A stretch of DNA of 64,000 bases from Acrocarpospora pleiomorpha (GCF_009687885.1 NZ_BLAF01000046.1:1-64000); one strand, 5' to 3'; shown: positions 34,127 through 43,358, counted from the stretch's first letter. The notes: generated by a model from the letters alone, not told the origin. Program-made: numbers and translations.

Positions 34127-35056
34127 ATGGCACAGCAGGGCCTGGGGAAAGAGGCACCGTCCTTCGTGCCCGCGCGGCACGAACGGTCGGCGCCTCGCCG
34201 GAGCCCTAGCTGGCTCTTCCTGGTGCCCGCGCTCGCGCTCTACGTATTCATCCTGGTGATTCCCAGCCTCCGGGGCATCGCGTACTCCTTCACCGACTGG
34301 AACGGGGTGAGCGCGGCCTTCAACTTTGTCGGCCTCGACAACTTCGCTCGGCTGGTGACCGATCCCTTCGGGCGCGGGGCAGTCATGAACACCGTGCTGC
34401 TCGCCACCGGCATCACCGTGCTGCAGGTCATCACGGGTCTGCTCCTCGCCCTCGCGCTGAACTCGGCGATCAAAGGGCGGAACTTCCTCCGCGTGCTGTT
34501 CTTCGCGCCGGTCATGGTCATGCCGGTGGTGACGTCGTACCTCTGGAAGTACATCCTGGGCGGCAGCGGGGCTCTCAATCAGATTCTCCAGGCCGTTGGC
34601 CTGTCGCAGGTGGCGCAGCCCTGGCTCGGTCAGCGGGAGACCGCGCTCGTCTGGATCATTCTCGTCGCGGTATGGCAGGGAGCCGGGGTGACCATGGCGA
34701 TCTACCTTGCCGGCCTGCAAACCATTCCCCGGGAGATCCGGGAGGCCGTCGACCTCGATGGCGCAGGTCCGTGGGCGCGCCTGTGGTACATCACGATGCC
34801 ACTGTTGCGTCCGGCGACCAGTGTCGCGACCCTGCTCGTCCTCATCGGCAGTCTCAAGCTCTTCGATCAGGTTTGGGTGCTGACCCAAGGTGGCCCGGCG
34901 AACTCCACCGACACGCTCGCCACGACGATCTACCGGACCTCGTTCGCGTTCGGCGAGTTCAGCTACGGCGTCACGCTCGCGGTCGCGCTCTCGCTCATCG
35001 TCGCAGTGATCGCGATCATCCAGCAGCGGGTTGCGAACAGGAGAACAAGCGCATGA
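34127..35056 (+). CDS. Sugar ABC transporter permease (MalF type)
   Basis: A 309-aa inner-membrane permease with six predicted helices, the first at PSWLFLVPALALYVFILVIP. The EAA loop that contacts the ATPase is seen as EAVDLDGAGPWARLWYITMP near residue 210. The ATG at 34127 is chosen because CGGAG lies about five bases upstream; ATG at 34112 is in frame. It overlaps the second permease gene (ATGA). No ATPase gene is in the operon, so a shared MsiK-type ATPase encoded elsewhere is expected. Confidence 0.93.
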   Translation: MAQQGLGKEAPSFVPARHERSAPRRSPSWLFLVPALALYVFILVIPSLRGIAYSFTDWNGVSAAFNFVGLDNFARLVTDPFGRGAVMNTVLLATGITVLQVITGLLLALALNSAIKGRNFLRVLFFAPVMVMPVVTSYLWKYILGGSGALNQILQAVGLSQVAQPWLGQRETALVWIILVAVWQGAGVTMAIYLAGLQTIPREIREAVDLDGAGPWARLWYITMPLLRPATSVATLLVLIGSLKLFDQVWVLTQGGPANSTDTLATTIYRTSFAFGEFSYGVTLAVALSLIVAVIAIIQQRVANRRTSA

Positions 35057-35901
35057 GCGATGCCACCACCGTCCCCACACACCGTCGGCGCATGTCGGCA
35101 GGTACGTGGACACTGCAGATCGCCGTCCTGGCCGCAGCTGTCGCCTACATGTTCCCGATCTATATCCTCATCAACCTTTCATTGAAGCCACCCGGCGGCT
35201 CCGCATTCCCGCTCGAGCCAGCCGTTCGGCCCACGCTCGAGAACTTCTTCGCGGCGTGGAACCAGGCCCTTCTCGGCCCTGCGCTCATCAACAGCACCAT
35301 CGTCACAGCGGCAAGCACGATCATCGTCGTCATTTGCGCGTCCCTGGCGGCCTACCCCCTCGCCCGGTCGACGTCCAGGTGGTCGTCCGCCACCTACTAC
35401 GCCTTCATCCTCGGGATGATCATTCCCTTCCAGTTGGCCATGGTCCCGCTGTACACGACCTTCCGTGATCTGGGTCTCCTCGGGACGCTGCCAGCAATGA
35501 TCATCTTCTATGGAGGGGCACAGTTGCCCTTCGCCGTGTTCATGTACACGACTTTCATGCGGAACATGCAACGCGAATACGAAGAGGCGGCCGAGATAGA
35601 CGGGTGCGGCCAACTCGGCAAGTACTGGCACATCGTGCTGCCGATGTCACGTCCCATTACCGGAACGGTCGTGATCCTCACCGGCATCCATGTATGGAAT
35701 GACTTCTTTGCTCCACTCATCTACCTCAGCGGTGGAGAGGGAACCGTTCCCATCGCCCTGTACGGGTTCGTCGGCACCTACTACGCCGAATGGAACCTAG
35801 TCTTCGCGGGCCTCATTCTGAGCGCTCTCCCCTTGCTCATCGTCTACTTCGCCATGCAGAAAAACATCATCCAGGGATTCGCGGGCGGACTCAAAGGTTA
35901 G
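35053..35901 (+). CDS. Sugar ABC transporter permease (MalG type)
   Basis: A 282-aa permease paired with the preceding one. Predicted helices include WTLQIAVLAAAVAYMFPIYI and LPLLIVYFAMQK at the end; the EAA loop reads EAAEIDGCGQLGKYWHIVLP near residue 190. Its ATG overlaps the upstream TGA. Together with the downstream lipoprotein it forms a carbohydrate-uptake (CUT1-type) importer, presumably for the polyol or sugar degraded by the operon. Confidence 0.93.
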   Translation: MSDATTVPTHRRRMSAGTWTLQIAVLAAAVAYMFPIYILINLSLKPPGGSAFPLEPAVRPTLENFFAAWNQALLGPALINSTIVTAASTIIVVICASLAAYPLARSTSRWSSATYYAFILGMIIPFQLAMVPLYTTFRDLGLLGTLPAMIIFYGGAQLPFAVFMYTTFMRNMQREYEEAAEIDGCGQLGKYWHIVLPMSRPITGTVVILTGIHVWNDFFAPLIYLSGGEGTVPIALYGFVGTYYAEWNLVFAGLILSALPLLIVYFAMQKNIIQGFAGGLKG

Positions 35902-35953
35902 CCTCCCCCGGCACGCCCGGCTGATGATCACATCAGGAAAGGAAAGGCCCGTG

Positions 35954-37228
35954 ATGAGGAAGAACACAGCGACGTCGCTGATCACACTCACGGCAATTAC
36001 CACACTCGCGGCGGCCGTACTGGCCGGCTGCAGCACAAGCACCACCGGCTCGGGGGGCGGCCGGACACTCACGATCGGCTGGAACTCACTCGATCGACCT
36101 GGCATCGACGCCGCGGTCGCCGCCTTCAAGAAGTCGCATCCTGATGTCGAAATCAAGCTGACCAGCGCTGACGTCGCCGACTACCAGGCCCTCATCCGCA
36201 CGCAACTCTCTTCGGGAACAGCGCCCGACGTGTTCTACGTATGGCCCGGCAACGGTAACCCTGGAGCGATCGAGGCATTGGCCCCCGGGGGCTATCTCGC
36301 CGACCTTTCCGGCCGCGCCTGGGTGGCCAACATCCCAGGGTCGATCAAGTCGCGCACCGAGGTAGACGGCACGACCTACTTCGCCCCCATGGCCACCAAC
36401 GGCATCGGCGCGATCTACAACATGGATCTCATGGGTAAGCTCGGCATCAAGGTGCCGGATACCTGGGACAGCGTGCTCGAATACTGCGCCAAGGCCAAGG
36501 CAGCGGGCAAGATTCCCTACGATGTCGGCGTCGCCGACATTTTCGCGATCATGGTTCCCTACGCGCTCGTCGCCACAAACGTGTATACGACGACTCCCGA
36601 CTTTGACGCTGAGCAGGCGGCGGGCAAATCGAGTTTCGAATCGTCGCCCGGCTACAAGAAGAGCCTGGAGCAGGAGATCGAAATGCGCGACGCAGGCTGT
36701 TTCGGGTCCGTGCCCACCGGTACCGTTCTCGCGGACACTGTCACGCACATCGCGGACGGTTCCGCGCTCGCGGTAATCAACATCACCACGACACTGGGTC
36801 AATTCACGAAGGCGGCGCCCAACACCACCCTCAAGTTTTTCCCGCTGCCGGCTACCAACGATCCGTCCGAGACCCGGATCTCTGGTAGTTCGGGTGCGGG
36901 CCCAGCGGTCAATGCGAAGACCGGCAACATGGAACTCGCGTTGGAATTCGTGGACTGGATGGGCTCGGCCGAGGGACAGACGGCATACGCCGGGGGCAGC
37001 AAGCAGGTACCTCCGATGAGCGGCGACCTCTACCAGCCGTCCGACCTCGTCGCTGAGGTCGCAAAGATGTACAAGGAGAACCGGGTGAGCCCGCTCCTGG
37101 ATCAGAACTGGCCAAACGCCGTCGTCCAGGAACGGCTTGTTTCCGCCGTGCAGCAGCTCATGGCGGACAAGAGCAGCATCGGCGAAGTCCTCAAGATCAT
37201 GGACGTGGCATACACCACAGGCAAGTAG
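35954..37228 (+). CDS. Sugar ABC transporter solute-binding lipoprotein
   Basis: A 424-aa extracellular binding protein. The signal peptide ends in a lipobox, AAAVLAGCSTSTTGSGGG, so Cys near residue 27 should be lipidated. The mature part has the family 1 binding-protein pattern: DAAVAAFKKSHPDVEIKLTS, SSGTAPDVFYVWPGNG, GIGAIYNMDLMGKLGIKVPD. ATG at 35954 has GGAAAGG about six bases upstream and places the signal peptide correctly; ATG at 35924 is less likely. It delivers the substrate to the two permeases encoded just before it. Confidence 0.94.
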   Translation: MRKNTATSLITLTAITTLAAAVLAGCSTSTTGSGGGRTLTIGWNSLDRPGIDAAVAAFKKSHPDVEIKLTSADVADYQALIRTQLSSGTAPDVFYVWPGNGNPGAIEALAPGGYLADLSGRAWVANIPGSIKSRTEVDGTTYFAPMATNGIGAIYNMDLMGKLGIKVPDTWDSVLEYCAKAKAAGKIPYDVGVADIFAIMVPYALVATNVYTTTPDFDAEQAAGKSSFESSPGYKKSLEQEIEMRDAGCFGSVPTGTVLADTVTHIADGSALAVINITTTLGQFTKAAPNTTLKFFPLPATNDPSETRISGSSGAGPAVNAKTGNMELALEFVDWMGSAEGQTAYAGGSKQVPPMSGDLYQPSDLVAEVAKMYKENRVSPLLDQNWPNAVVQERLVSAVQQLMADKSSIGEVLKIMDVAYTTGK

Positions 37229-37273
37229 GACCTCACGGTCCACGGTGGAATGTCCCCGAAAGGAGCTGCTTGC

Positions 37274-38236
37274 GTGAGCGTCACCCCACCCCTCTGGTCT
37301 ACCAGCACTATCACCTTCTACAAGCCTCAGCGACTCGGCAGCGAGGATCTCCCAGCGCTCGTCGAAGTGGTTGGTGAGGACCCGCAGCGGTTCTGGGATC
37401 GGCTCCTCGACGGCGTGGCCGCGTCGGGCGCGCGAGCAGTCGAGTTCAGCATCCCTCCGGGCGACTGGGCGACGGCACGCCACGCATACGGAGGAGCCGC
37501 CGGAGTGCGGAGGGCGCTCGCCCGCCGCGGCCTGGCGATCTCATCTAGCTACATGACGGGACATCCCATCTCGGATGCGGTGAACAACAGCGCGGAGCGA
37601 TCCCGCCTGCGCGAGCTTGTTCATGACCATGCGAGTTTCATCGCCGAGCTGAGCGGTGACCTCATATTGCAGGGCCCCGCTAAACGCGCCCTCACCGAAG
37701 AAGGGCCGTCGGAGCACGTCGCACCTGAGTTCCGCGATGCCGTCGCGGACATCGTCGAGGACATGGCCCGCGCGGCCCGCGCGGGCGGCACTCGATACGC
37801 CATTCACACCGAGGCGTACTCTCTCGTCGCACGTGACACAGACGTCGACGCCATGATGGCCAGAACCGATCCCGAACTCGTCCTGCTCTGCCCAGACGCG
37901 GGGCACATCACGCTTGACGGCGGGGACGCTGTGTCCATCCTCCGCCGTCATGCGGCCCGAGTCCCGATCGCGCATTGGAAGGATTGCGCCGCGCCCGTCT
38001 CGGGTGACATTTCCACGGGGCATATCCGCCATGGCCGCATGATCGAATCGTTCCGACGCGCGGGACACGGCATCGTCGACTGGCCGCGGTTCGCCGACGA
38101 GTTCATCCGAAACCCAACCCCGCGCTGGGCCGTCGCCGAAGTCGATTTCGCCGACGCACCGGTCGCCGACGTGGCGGAGGTCCTCACGTTCGGACGTGCG
38201 GTCATCGACAAGTCTGTCGGTCGCGCTCATGGCTGA
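37274..38236 (+). CDS. TIM-barrel sugar isomerase/epimerase-type protein
   Basis: A 320-aa protein of the xylose-isomerase-like TIM-barrel superfamily. Metal- or substrate-ligand-type positions are seen in ARAVEFSIPPG, RYAIHTEAYSLVAR (His, Glu), LLCPDAGHITLDGG (Asp, His), VPIAHWKDCAAP (His, Lys, Asp) and AVAEVDFADAP (Glu). The GTG at 37274 has AAAGGAG eight bases upstream. It lies after the binding-protein gene and overlaps the serine hydrolase gene by 8 bp. It could epimerise or isomerise the imported sugar before phosphorylation; the exact reaction is unknown. Confidence 0.82.
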   Translation: MSVTPPLWSTSTITFYKPQRLGSEDLPALVEVVGEDPQRFWDRLLDGVAASGARAVEFSIPPGDWATARHAYGGAAGVRRALARRGLAISSSYMTGHPISDAVNNSAERSRLRELVHDHASFIAELSGDLILQGPAKRALTEEGPSEHVAPEFRDAVADIVEDMARAARAGGTRYAIHTEAYSLVARDTDVDAMMARTDPELVLLCPDAGHITLDGGDAVSILRRHAARVPIAHWKDCAAPVSGDISTGHIRHGRMIESFRRAGHGIVDWPRFADEFIRNPTPRWAVAEVDFADAPVADVAEVLTFGRAVIDKSVGRAHG

Positions 38237-39350
38237 GCTGCGCATCGAGGGCCGAGCCGCGCCCGACCTCGAACCTCTCGTCGATGTCTTCGCCCGCGAG
38301 TTCTCGCGCCAGCAGGTGGGTGGCGCCGCCCTCGCCGTCCTACGCGACGGGGAGGTGCTGGTCGACCTACGGGCGGGAGATCACGCGATCCAGGGCGGAC
38401 GTCAACTCCTGTTCTCCGTATCGAAGCTGATCACCGCAGTCGTCTGCGCCATGGCCGTGGAACGAGGCCTCCTGGACATCGATGAGCCGCTCCACCGTTT
38501 CTGGCCCGAGTTCGACCGGCAAGCTACGCGTGGAATCACCCTGCGCATGGTGCTCGGGCATCGCTCGGGTCTGGTGGGGTTGCATCGCGACATACCTGTC
38601 GAAGAACTGATCGATGGCGGTCTTGAACGACGGCTTGGGGAGGAAACCAACCCTGTCTGGGAGCCTGACACCGATCATGGTTACCACGCATGGAGCTTCG
38701 GCGCGTTGATCAGCGGCGCGATGGCTCGACGTACGGGGCTCGACGTTGCGACCTTTCTGAGGCGGTACGTAAATCCTGCCGCAGCGTCGGATATCCAACT
38801 CGGCGTCGGCGGTTCCGCCCTCGACCTGGCGCCGCTCATCGTTCAGCACCTCACCCCGACCCCCTTGCAACGGGCGTGGGCCGAGAGTTCGCAGAGTCGC
38901 TTCGATGCGCTGGCCAGGGGGGCTCTCGCCGATATTCGCGTGTTCAACGATCCCCGGGTCGCGGAAGCGAACTGGCCTGCTTCCAACATGATGGCGACCG
39001 CCATCGACATCGCCCGAGTCGTTGACGGAGTGGTCAGCGGACGGTTGATACGGCCTTCGACTCTGTCTGAACTGACCGCAACCCGATCTCGAGGTCGAGA
39101 CCGTGTGCTGGGCACGCGAACGCACTACGGCCTCGGCGTTCAACTCCCGAGCGTGCAAATACCGATGCTGGGACCCGGCTCGTTCGGTCACGAAGGGGCA
39201 GGCGGGGCCATGGCCGTGGGCGTGCCCCACCTCGGCCTGGCGATCGGTTACACCACAAACGTCCTTATAGGCGTCAAGGGAGCATCCAGCGGAATCCAAC
39301 CCTTGTTGTCGGCGATCCGGCATTGTGCAGAACTCGGCAGGGGGAACTAA
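38229..39350 (+). CDS. Serine hydrolase, class C beta-lactamase/EstB-like
   Basis: A 373-aa protein with the serine beta-lactamase-like fold: the SxxK active site SVSKLITAVVCAMAVERGLL near residue 63, a Tyr in DHGYHAWSFGALISGAMARR near 150, and the third motif as GHEGAGGAMAVG near 320. No signal peptide is visible, so it should be cytoplasmic, which fits an esterase or carboxylesterase rather than a beta-lactamase. In a sugar operon it may remove an acyl group from the substrate (inference). The ATG overlaps the upstream gene's end. Confidence 0.85.
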   Translation: MAELRIEGRAAPDLEPLVDVFAREFSRQQVGGAALAVLRDGEVLVDLRAGDHAIQGGRQLLFSVSKLITAVVCAMAVERGLLDIDEPLHRFWPEFDRQATRGITLRMVLGHRSGLVGLHRDIPVEELIDGGLERRLGEETNPVWEPDTDHGYHAWSFGALISGAMARRTGLDVATFLRRYVNPAAASDIQLGVGGSALDLAPLIVQHLTPTPLQRAWAESSQSRFDALARGALADIRVFNDPRVAEANWPASNMMATAIDIARVVDGVVSGRLIRPSTLSELTATRSRGRDRVLGTRTHYGLGVQLPSVQIPMLGPGSFGHEGAGGAMAVGVPHLGLAIGYTTNVLIGVKGASSGIQPLLSAIRHCAELGRGN

Positions 39351-39351
39351 C

Positions 39352-40995
39352 TTGCTCCAACAAGACGGGACCACATTCGCGGGCCGGGCAATCGCCAGCT
39401 TCGCCCACATCTACTCGGCAATAGTGCGGCAGGTCCCATCCGGGGTTGTCGCGACCCGCACCCCTCCGGACGGTGCACCACTTCTGGTTGTCGGCGGAGG
39501 CTCCGGACACTACCCGGCCTTCGCAGGATACGTGGGTAGCGGCTTGGCCGCGGCCGCCGTGCTGGGCGATGTGTTCGCCTCCCCCTCCGAAGCCGCGATC
39601 GTAGGAGTGGTGCGAGATCTCGCACCGGCAGGAGATGTGATTCTCGGGTACGGGAACTACGCCGGTGATCGCCTAAATTTCAACGCCGCCGCCGCCGAAC
39701 TCGAATACCTGGGCTACCGCGTACGCCACATCGTCGTCACGGATGATGTGGCCAGTTCTCCGCAGCACAACGAGCGTCGCGGAATCGCGGGAGATCTCAT
39801 CGTTTTCAAGATCTGCGGGGCGGGGATCCTGCGCGGCGCCGGCCTCGACGAGGCGGTGACGGTGGCCGCTCGCGCCAATTCCGCGACGCGCACCATCGGA
39901 GTCGCTTTCTCCGGCTGCACTATCCCAGGCGCACCAGGCCCGCTCTTCACCGTGAACCCCGGCGAGATTGCTCTGGGGCTGGGGATTCATGGCGAGCCCG
40001 GTATCGAGACGCTCCCCGTGCCAACGGAATCCGAGCTTGCCGGTCTCCTCGTCGATCGAGTGACAGCAGAGTTGCCGGCGCGTCGGTCACCACGACTGGG
40101 AGTTCTCCTAAATGGCATGGGCTCCGCCGGTCCCGAGACCCTCTTCGCCATCTGGCCGCTGGTCCTCGATGAACTCCAGGCCAGAGGGTACCAATCCATC
40201 GCGCCCCTGGTGGGGTCCTACGTCTCCTCTCTCGACATGACCGGCCTGTCCTTGAGCGTGTGCCAGTTGGACGATGAACTCGAAGCGTTGTGGCTCGACC
40301 CCGCACATAGCGCGGCAGTGCACCGCCCGGACGGCGAGGTGGCCGAGCGGCCCCCGTTGACATGGCGGCCCACATCCGAACGGCTCGAACGCGGCGGCCT
40401 CGTCGCGGAGGTCTTCGACTATGTCGTGGCGGTGCTGGAGCGTTCTGAGCAGGAGCTTGGCGCGCTGGATGCGTTGGCCGGCGATGGAGACCATGGTCGC
40501 GGGATGCTGGCCGGCGCCCGGGCGGCCCGTGACGCATGCGGGGGAATCCACGACATCGGAGCGGCGCTCACCGCCGCGGGCAAGGCATGGGCAGCGCGAG
40601 CCGGCGGCACCTCGGGCGCGTTGTGGGAGGCGATGCTCACCAGCGCGGCGAAGTCCGTCGACCCGTCCCGCCCGCACTTCTCTCTCAAGGCGGCCGCCGC
40701 GGCGGCCGCCACACAGCTTGCTGAACAGGGCGGCGCCCGGCTGGGAGACAAGACCATGCTCGACGCCGTCGCCCCCTTCGCATCCGCGCTGGATGCTCCG
40801 GGCCCACCTGCTGTGGTCTGGCGGCAGGCGGCGGCGGTTGCGCGGAACGCGGCCGAGCGCACGAGCGAACTGATACCGCGACTGGGTCGCGCCAGGACGC
40901 ATCCGGGTCGGAGCCTGGGACATCCAGACGCCGGAGCGATGTCCTTTGCCCTCATCGTTGAAGAGGTTGGTCGATGGATGGAAAGCAGGTCGTGA
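39352..40995 (+). CDS. Fused DhaK-DhaL kinase, probable tetrulose kinase
   Basis: A 547-aa ATP-dependent kinase with a DhaK domain (VVGGGSGHYPAFAGYVGSGL near residue 48; CTIPGAPGPLF; LGIHGEPGIE with the conserved His expected to bind the substrate carbonyl) and a DhaL domain (DALAGDGDHGRGMLAGARAA with the Asp residues that hold ATP-Mg). Classical members phosphorylate dihydroxyacetone. With RpiB-like and TpiA-like isomerase genes directly after it, this matches the erythrulose kinases of known tetritol pathways. The start is a TTG after AGGGGGAAC; the GTG at 39325 is an alternative. No gene symbol is given because D- and L-erythrulose kinases cannot be told apart here. Confidence 0.85.
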   Translation: MLQQDGTTFAGRAIASFAHIYSAIVRQVPSGVVATRTPPDGAPLLVVGGGSGHYPAFAGYVGSGLAAAAVLGDVFASPSEAAIVGVVRDLAPAGDVILGYGNYAGDRLNFNAAAAELEYLGYRVRHIVVTDDVASSPQHNERRGIAGDLIVFKICGAGILRGAGLDEAVTVAARANSATRTIGVAFSGCTIPGAPGPLFTVNPGEIALGLGIHGEPGIETLPVPTESELAGLLVDRVTAELPARRSPRLGVLLNGMGSAGPETLFAIWPLVLDELQARGYQSIAPLVGSYVSSLDMTGLSLSVCQLDDELEALWLDPAHSAAVHRPDGEVAERPPLTWRPTSERLERGGLVAEVFDYVVAVLERSEQELGALDALAGDGDHGRGMLAGARAARDACGGIHDIGAALTAAGKAWAARAGGTSGALWEAMLTSAAKSVDPSRPHFSLKAAAAAAATQLAEQGGARLGDKTMLDAVAPFASALDAPGPPAVVWRQAAAVARNAAERTSELIPRLGRARTHPGRSLGHPDAGAMSFALIVEEVGRWMESRS

Positions 40996-41459
40996 TGGGT
41001 TGGCGGATTGTCGTGGGGAGCGACTCGGCAGGAGCCGACTACAGGCTGGCGATCGCCCGAGATTATGCGAGCGACGCGAGGGTCGTCAGCATTGTCGATC
41101 TGGGCGTGCCACCGGGTGACGACACCCCGTACCCCCATATCGCTGTGCAGGCCGCGCGCATGGTCGCCCGTGGGGAGGCCGATCGGGCAGTCCTTATCTG
41201 TGGCACCGGACTGGGCGTTGCGATCGCGGCCAACAAAGTCGCGGGCATCCGCGCTGTCACCGCACACGACAGTTATTCCGTGGAACGCTCAGTCCTGAGT
41301 AACAACGCGCAGATGCTGTGCATGGGGCAGCGCGTGATCGGCCTCGAACTCGCCCGAAGGCTGGCGCGGGAATGGCTCGACTACACCTTCGATCCACAAT
41401 CGGCGTCGGCCCCAAAGGTCGCGGCGATCTCCAATTATGAGCACAATCCTGCGGTGTGA
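40995..41459 (+). CDS. RpiB-family isomerase, probable tetrulose-4-phosphate isomerase
   Basis: A 154-aa RpiB/LacA/LacB-fold isomerase. The phosphate/active-site loop is LICGTGLGVAIAANKVAGIR with the conserved Cys near residue 65, followed by VTAHDSYSVERSVLSNNAQM. The N-terminal loop reads GSDSAG where ribose-5-phosphate isomerases usually have GSDHAG or GADHAG, so the His is replaced by Ser, pointing to a non-ribose substrate. In Brucella and Mycobacterium tetritol pathways an RpiB homologue makes D-erythrose 4-phosphate from D-erythrulose 4-phosphate. The start overlaps the kinase stop (TGATG). Confidence 0.82.
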   Translation: MGWRIVVGSDSAGADYRLAIARDYASDARVVSIVDLGVPPGDDTPYPHIAVQAARMVARGEADRAVLICGTGLGVAIAANKVAGIRAVTAHDSYSVERSVLSNNAQMLCMGQRVIGLELARRLAREWLDYTFDPQSASAPKVAAISNYEHNPAV

Positions 41460-41460
41460 C

Positions 41461-42201
41461 GTGAGAAACCCGATGGTGGCGATCTCGCTGAAAATGTACC
41501 TCGACCGCCCCGAAACCCTCGCTTGGATCCGCCGAGTCGTACAGCTGAGCGATCACGACCGATTCGGGTCGCTACGCGTGCTGATCTTCCCCAGCCTTAC
41601 CGAGGTTCCCGCGGCTCTCGCGCTCACCCGCCGATCGCGTGTGGAGGTCGGCGCGCAGAACGCGGCGGCGGCATTGTCCGGCGCCTTTACCGGGGAAGTA
41701 TCGGCTCGCAGTCTCGCCCAGCTCGGTTGCCGCTCAGTCGAGCTCGGTCACGCGGAACGACGAACACTCTTTGGGGAGACGGACTCGATAATCGCCGCGA
41801 AGGCGCGGTTAGCGGCGGAAGTAGGCCTCACGCCTCTGCTATGCGTGGGCGAAACCACGAAGATGACTCCGGCCGGGGCGGCAAAGATCTGTTCTCTCCA
41901 GCTCGACACCGTGCTCAAGGTCGTGCCGGAAACAGCACCGCTGATCGTGGCATATGAGCCCGCGTGGGCCATCGGCACGCAATCGCCGGCACCAGCCGAT
42001 TACGTGGATGGCGTGCTCCGGCACCTACGCGCACGGCTGGATGATCGGAACAATGACGCGCCCCTTCTCTATGGCGGGAGTGCGGGCATCGGAACAATGA
42101 CGGGATTGCGCGCGGCGGATGGCCTTTTCCTCGGACGTTTCGCCCACGACACACGGCAACTGGAACGGATCATGGACGAAGTGCGGGAGCTGGCGGCATG
42201 A
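41461..42201 (+). CDS. TpiA-family isomerase, probable L-erythrulose-1-phosphate isomerase
   Basis: A 246-aa triosephosphate-isomerase-fold enzyme. The three catalytic residues are seen: Lys in AISLKMYL near residue 12-14, His in VELGHAERRTLFGE near 93 and Glu in IVAYEPAWAIGTQSP near 163. The usual NWKMN is replaced by SLKMY, a change consistent with the EryH/LerI branch that converts L-erythrulose 1-phosphate to D-erythrulose 4-phosphate rather than housekeeping TIM (from memory of the family). GTG at 41461 or ATG at 41473 may be the start. It overlaps the oxidoreductase frame by 4 bp. Confidence 0.82.
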   Translation: MRNPMVAISLKMYLDRPETLAWIRRVVQLSDHDRFGSLRVLIFPSLTEVPAALALTRRSRVEVGAQNAAAALSGAFTGEVSARSLAQLGCRSVELGHAERRTLFGETDSIIAAKARLAAEVGLTPLLCVGETTKMTPAGAAKICSLQLDTVLKVVPETAPLIVAYEPAWAIGTQSPAPADYVDGVLRHLRARLDDRNNDAPLLYGGSAGIGTMTGLRAADGLFLGRFAHDTRQLERIMDEVRELAA

Positions 42202-42221
42202 GGGAGAGGTGTGATCTATCC

Positions 42222-43358
42222 ATGGACAAGATCAACATTGCCATCATCGGGGGTGCTGGCTTCATGGGTCATGCCCACAGCTCGGCGCTCGGGTTGGCGG
42301 ATCTATCCGGTCTCGGTGTGCGGATCAATCGACACGTTCTCGTTGAGCCCGATCCCGGTGTCGCGCGCTCGGCTGCCGAGGAGCTCGGCTGGAGCGAGGC
42401 GTCCACCGACTGGCGAGAGGTCGTCGCACGCGAGGACGTGGACGTCGTCGACATCGTCACCCCGCCGGATCTGCACGAGGAGGTCACGCTCGCGGCGATC
42501 GCCGCGGGCAAGCACGTCTTCTGCGAGAAACCCATCACGAACGATGCGGCCTCGGGGTGGCGGATAGCTCGCGCCGCGGAGGAGGCGGCCGTCCTCGTCC
42601 AGGTGGGCTTCAATTACCGGCATACGGCGGCCGTGCAATACACCAAAGCACTGCTCGAAGCAGGTGAACTGGGCGTGCCGCTGCAGTTCCGGGCAACGTA
42701 CCTGCAGGAAACGGGGCTGCTCTGGGGGAAGACGCCTGGACGCTGGCGCAACTCGCGCGGCACCGGTGGCTCGGGTGCGTCGGGGGACATCGGCTCGCAC
42801 ATCGTCGACGTCGCCGAGTTCTTCAACGGACCGATCCTTCGACTCAACGCCCTTGCGCGCGCCATGCATGAAGATCGCTCGCAGGGGTGGATGCCCGAGA
42901 GCACACGGATCTCCGAAGACCTTCTCGATGATGCCGCCGTGTGGATCGCGGAATTCGCGAACGGCGTTATCGGCAGCTTCGCAGTGAGCTTCTACGCGTC
43001 CGGTCGAAAGAACCAGTACCGCTTCTCCTTCGACGCGACGAAGGCCGCGGTCGACTTCGATTGGAACCATCGTGAGGAGTTCCGAATCTCGCGCGTCGCC
43101 GACGCGCCCGTCGACGCCGGTTTCAAGACCGTGCACACGAGTCTCGAACACCCCAACGGCCATTGGAAGCTCGCAGGCCTCGGCAGCGGATACGTCGATG
43201 TGAGCGCGAGCCAGTTCCATTCATTCTTCAGCGCCATCGTGAAGGGAGAGCAGGCACATCCGAGTGCCGCGGAAGCTACGCACGTCCAGGAGGTGGTCGA
43301 GGCCATCTCGCGGTCCGCTTCGACGGGCCAGTGGGTGGACGTTCCGCCCTCGCCGTGA
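42222..43358 (+). CDS. Gfo/Idh/MocA-family oxidoreductase
   Basis: A 378-aa NAD(P)-dependent sugar or polyol dehydrogenase. The Rossmann motif is IAIIGGAGFMGHAHSSALGL, the family Lys-Pro motif is GKHVFCEKPITNDAASGWRI, and the C-terminal domain has GASGDIGSHIVDVAEFFNGP with the catalytic-type Asp and His. It is the last gene of the importer/kinase/isomerase operon and may produce the keto sugar that the kinase uses, since no other polyol dehydrogenase is present. The start is uncertain: ATG at 42222 is preferred by family alignment, while ATG at 42198 overlaps the upstream stop. Confidence 0.9.
   Translation: MDKINIAIIGGAGFMGHAHSSALGLADLSGLGVRINRHVLVEPDPGVARSAAEELGWSEASTDWREVVAREDVDVVDIVTPPDLHEEVTLAAIAAGKHVFCEKPITNDAASGWRIARAAEEAAVLVQVGFNYRHTAAVQYTKALLEAGELGVPLQFRATYLQETGLLWGKTPGRWRNSRGTGGSGASGDIGSHIVDVAEFFNGPILRLNALARAMHEDRSQGWMPESTRISEDLLDDAAVWIAEFANGVIGSFAVSFYASGRKNQYRFSFDATKAAVDFDWNHREEFRISRVADAPVDAGFKTVHTSLEHPNGHWKLAGLGSGYVDVSASQFHSFFSAIVKGEQAHPSAAEATHVQEVVEAISRSASTGQWVDVPPSP

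Noticed and set aside
38229..39350. Antibiotic-resistance beta-lactamase
   Set aside because: It has SxxK but no signal peptide, and it is embedded in a sugar operon, so an esterase-type serine hydrolase is more likely.
41461..42201. Housekeeping triosephosphate isomerase
   Set aside because: The gene is in a catabolic operon beside a DhaK-type kinase and RpiB homologue, and its N-terminal catalytic loop (SLKMY) differs from the NWKMN of glycolytic enzymes.
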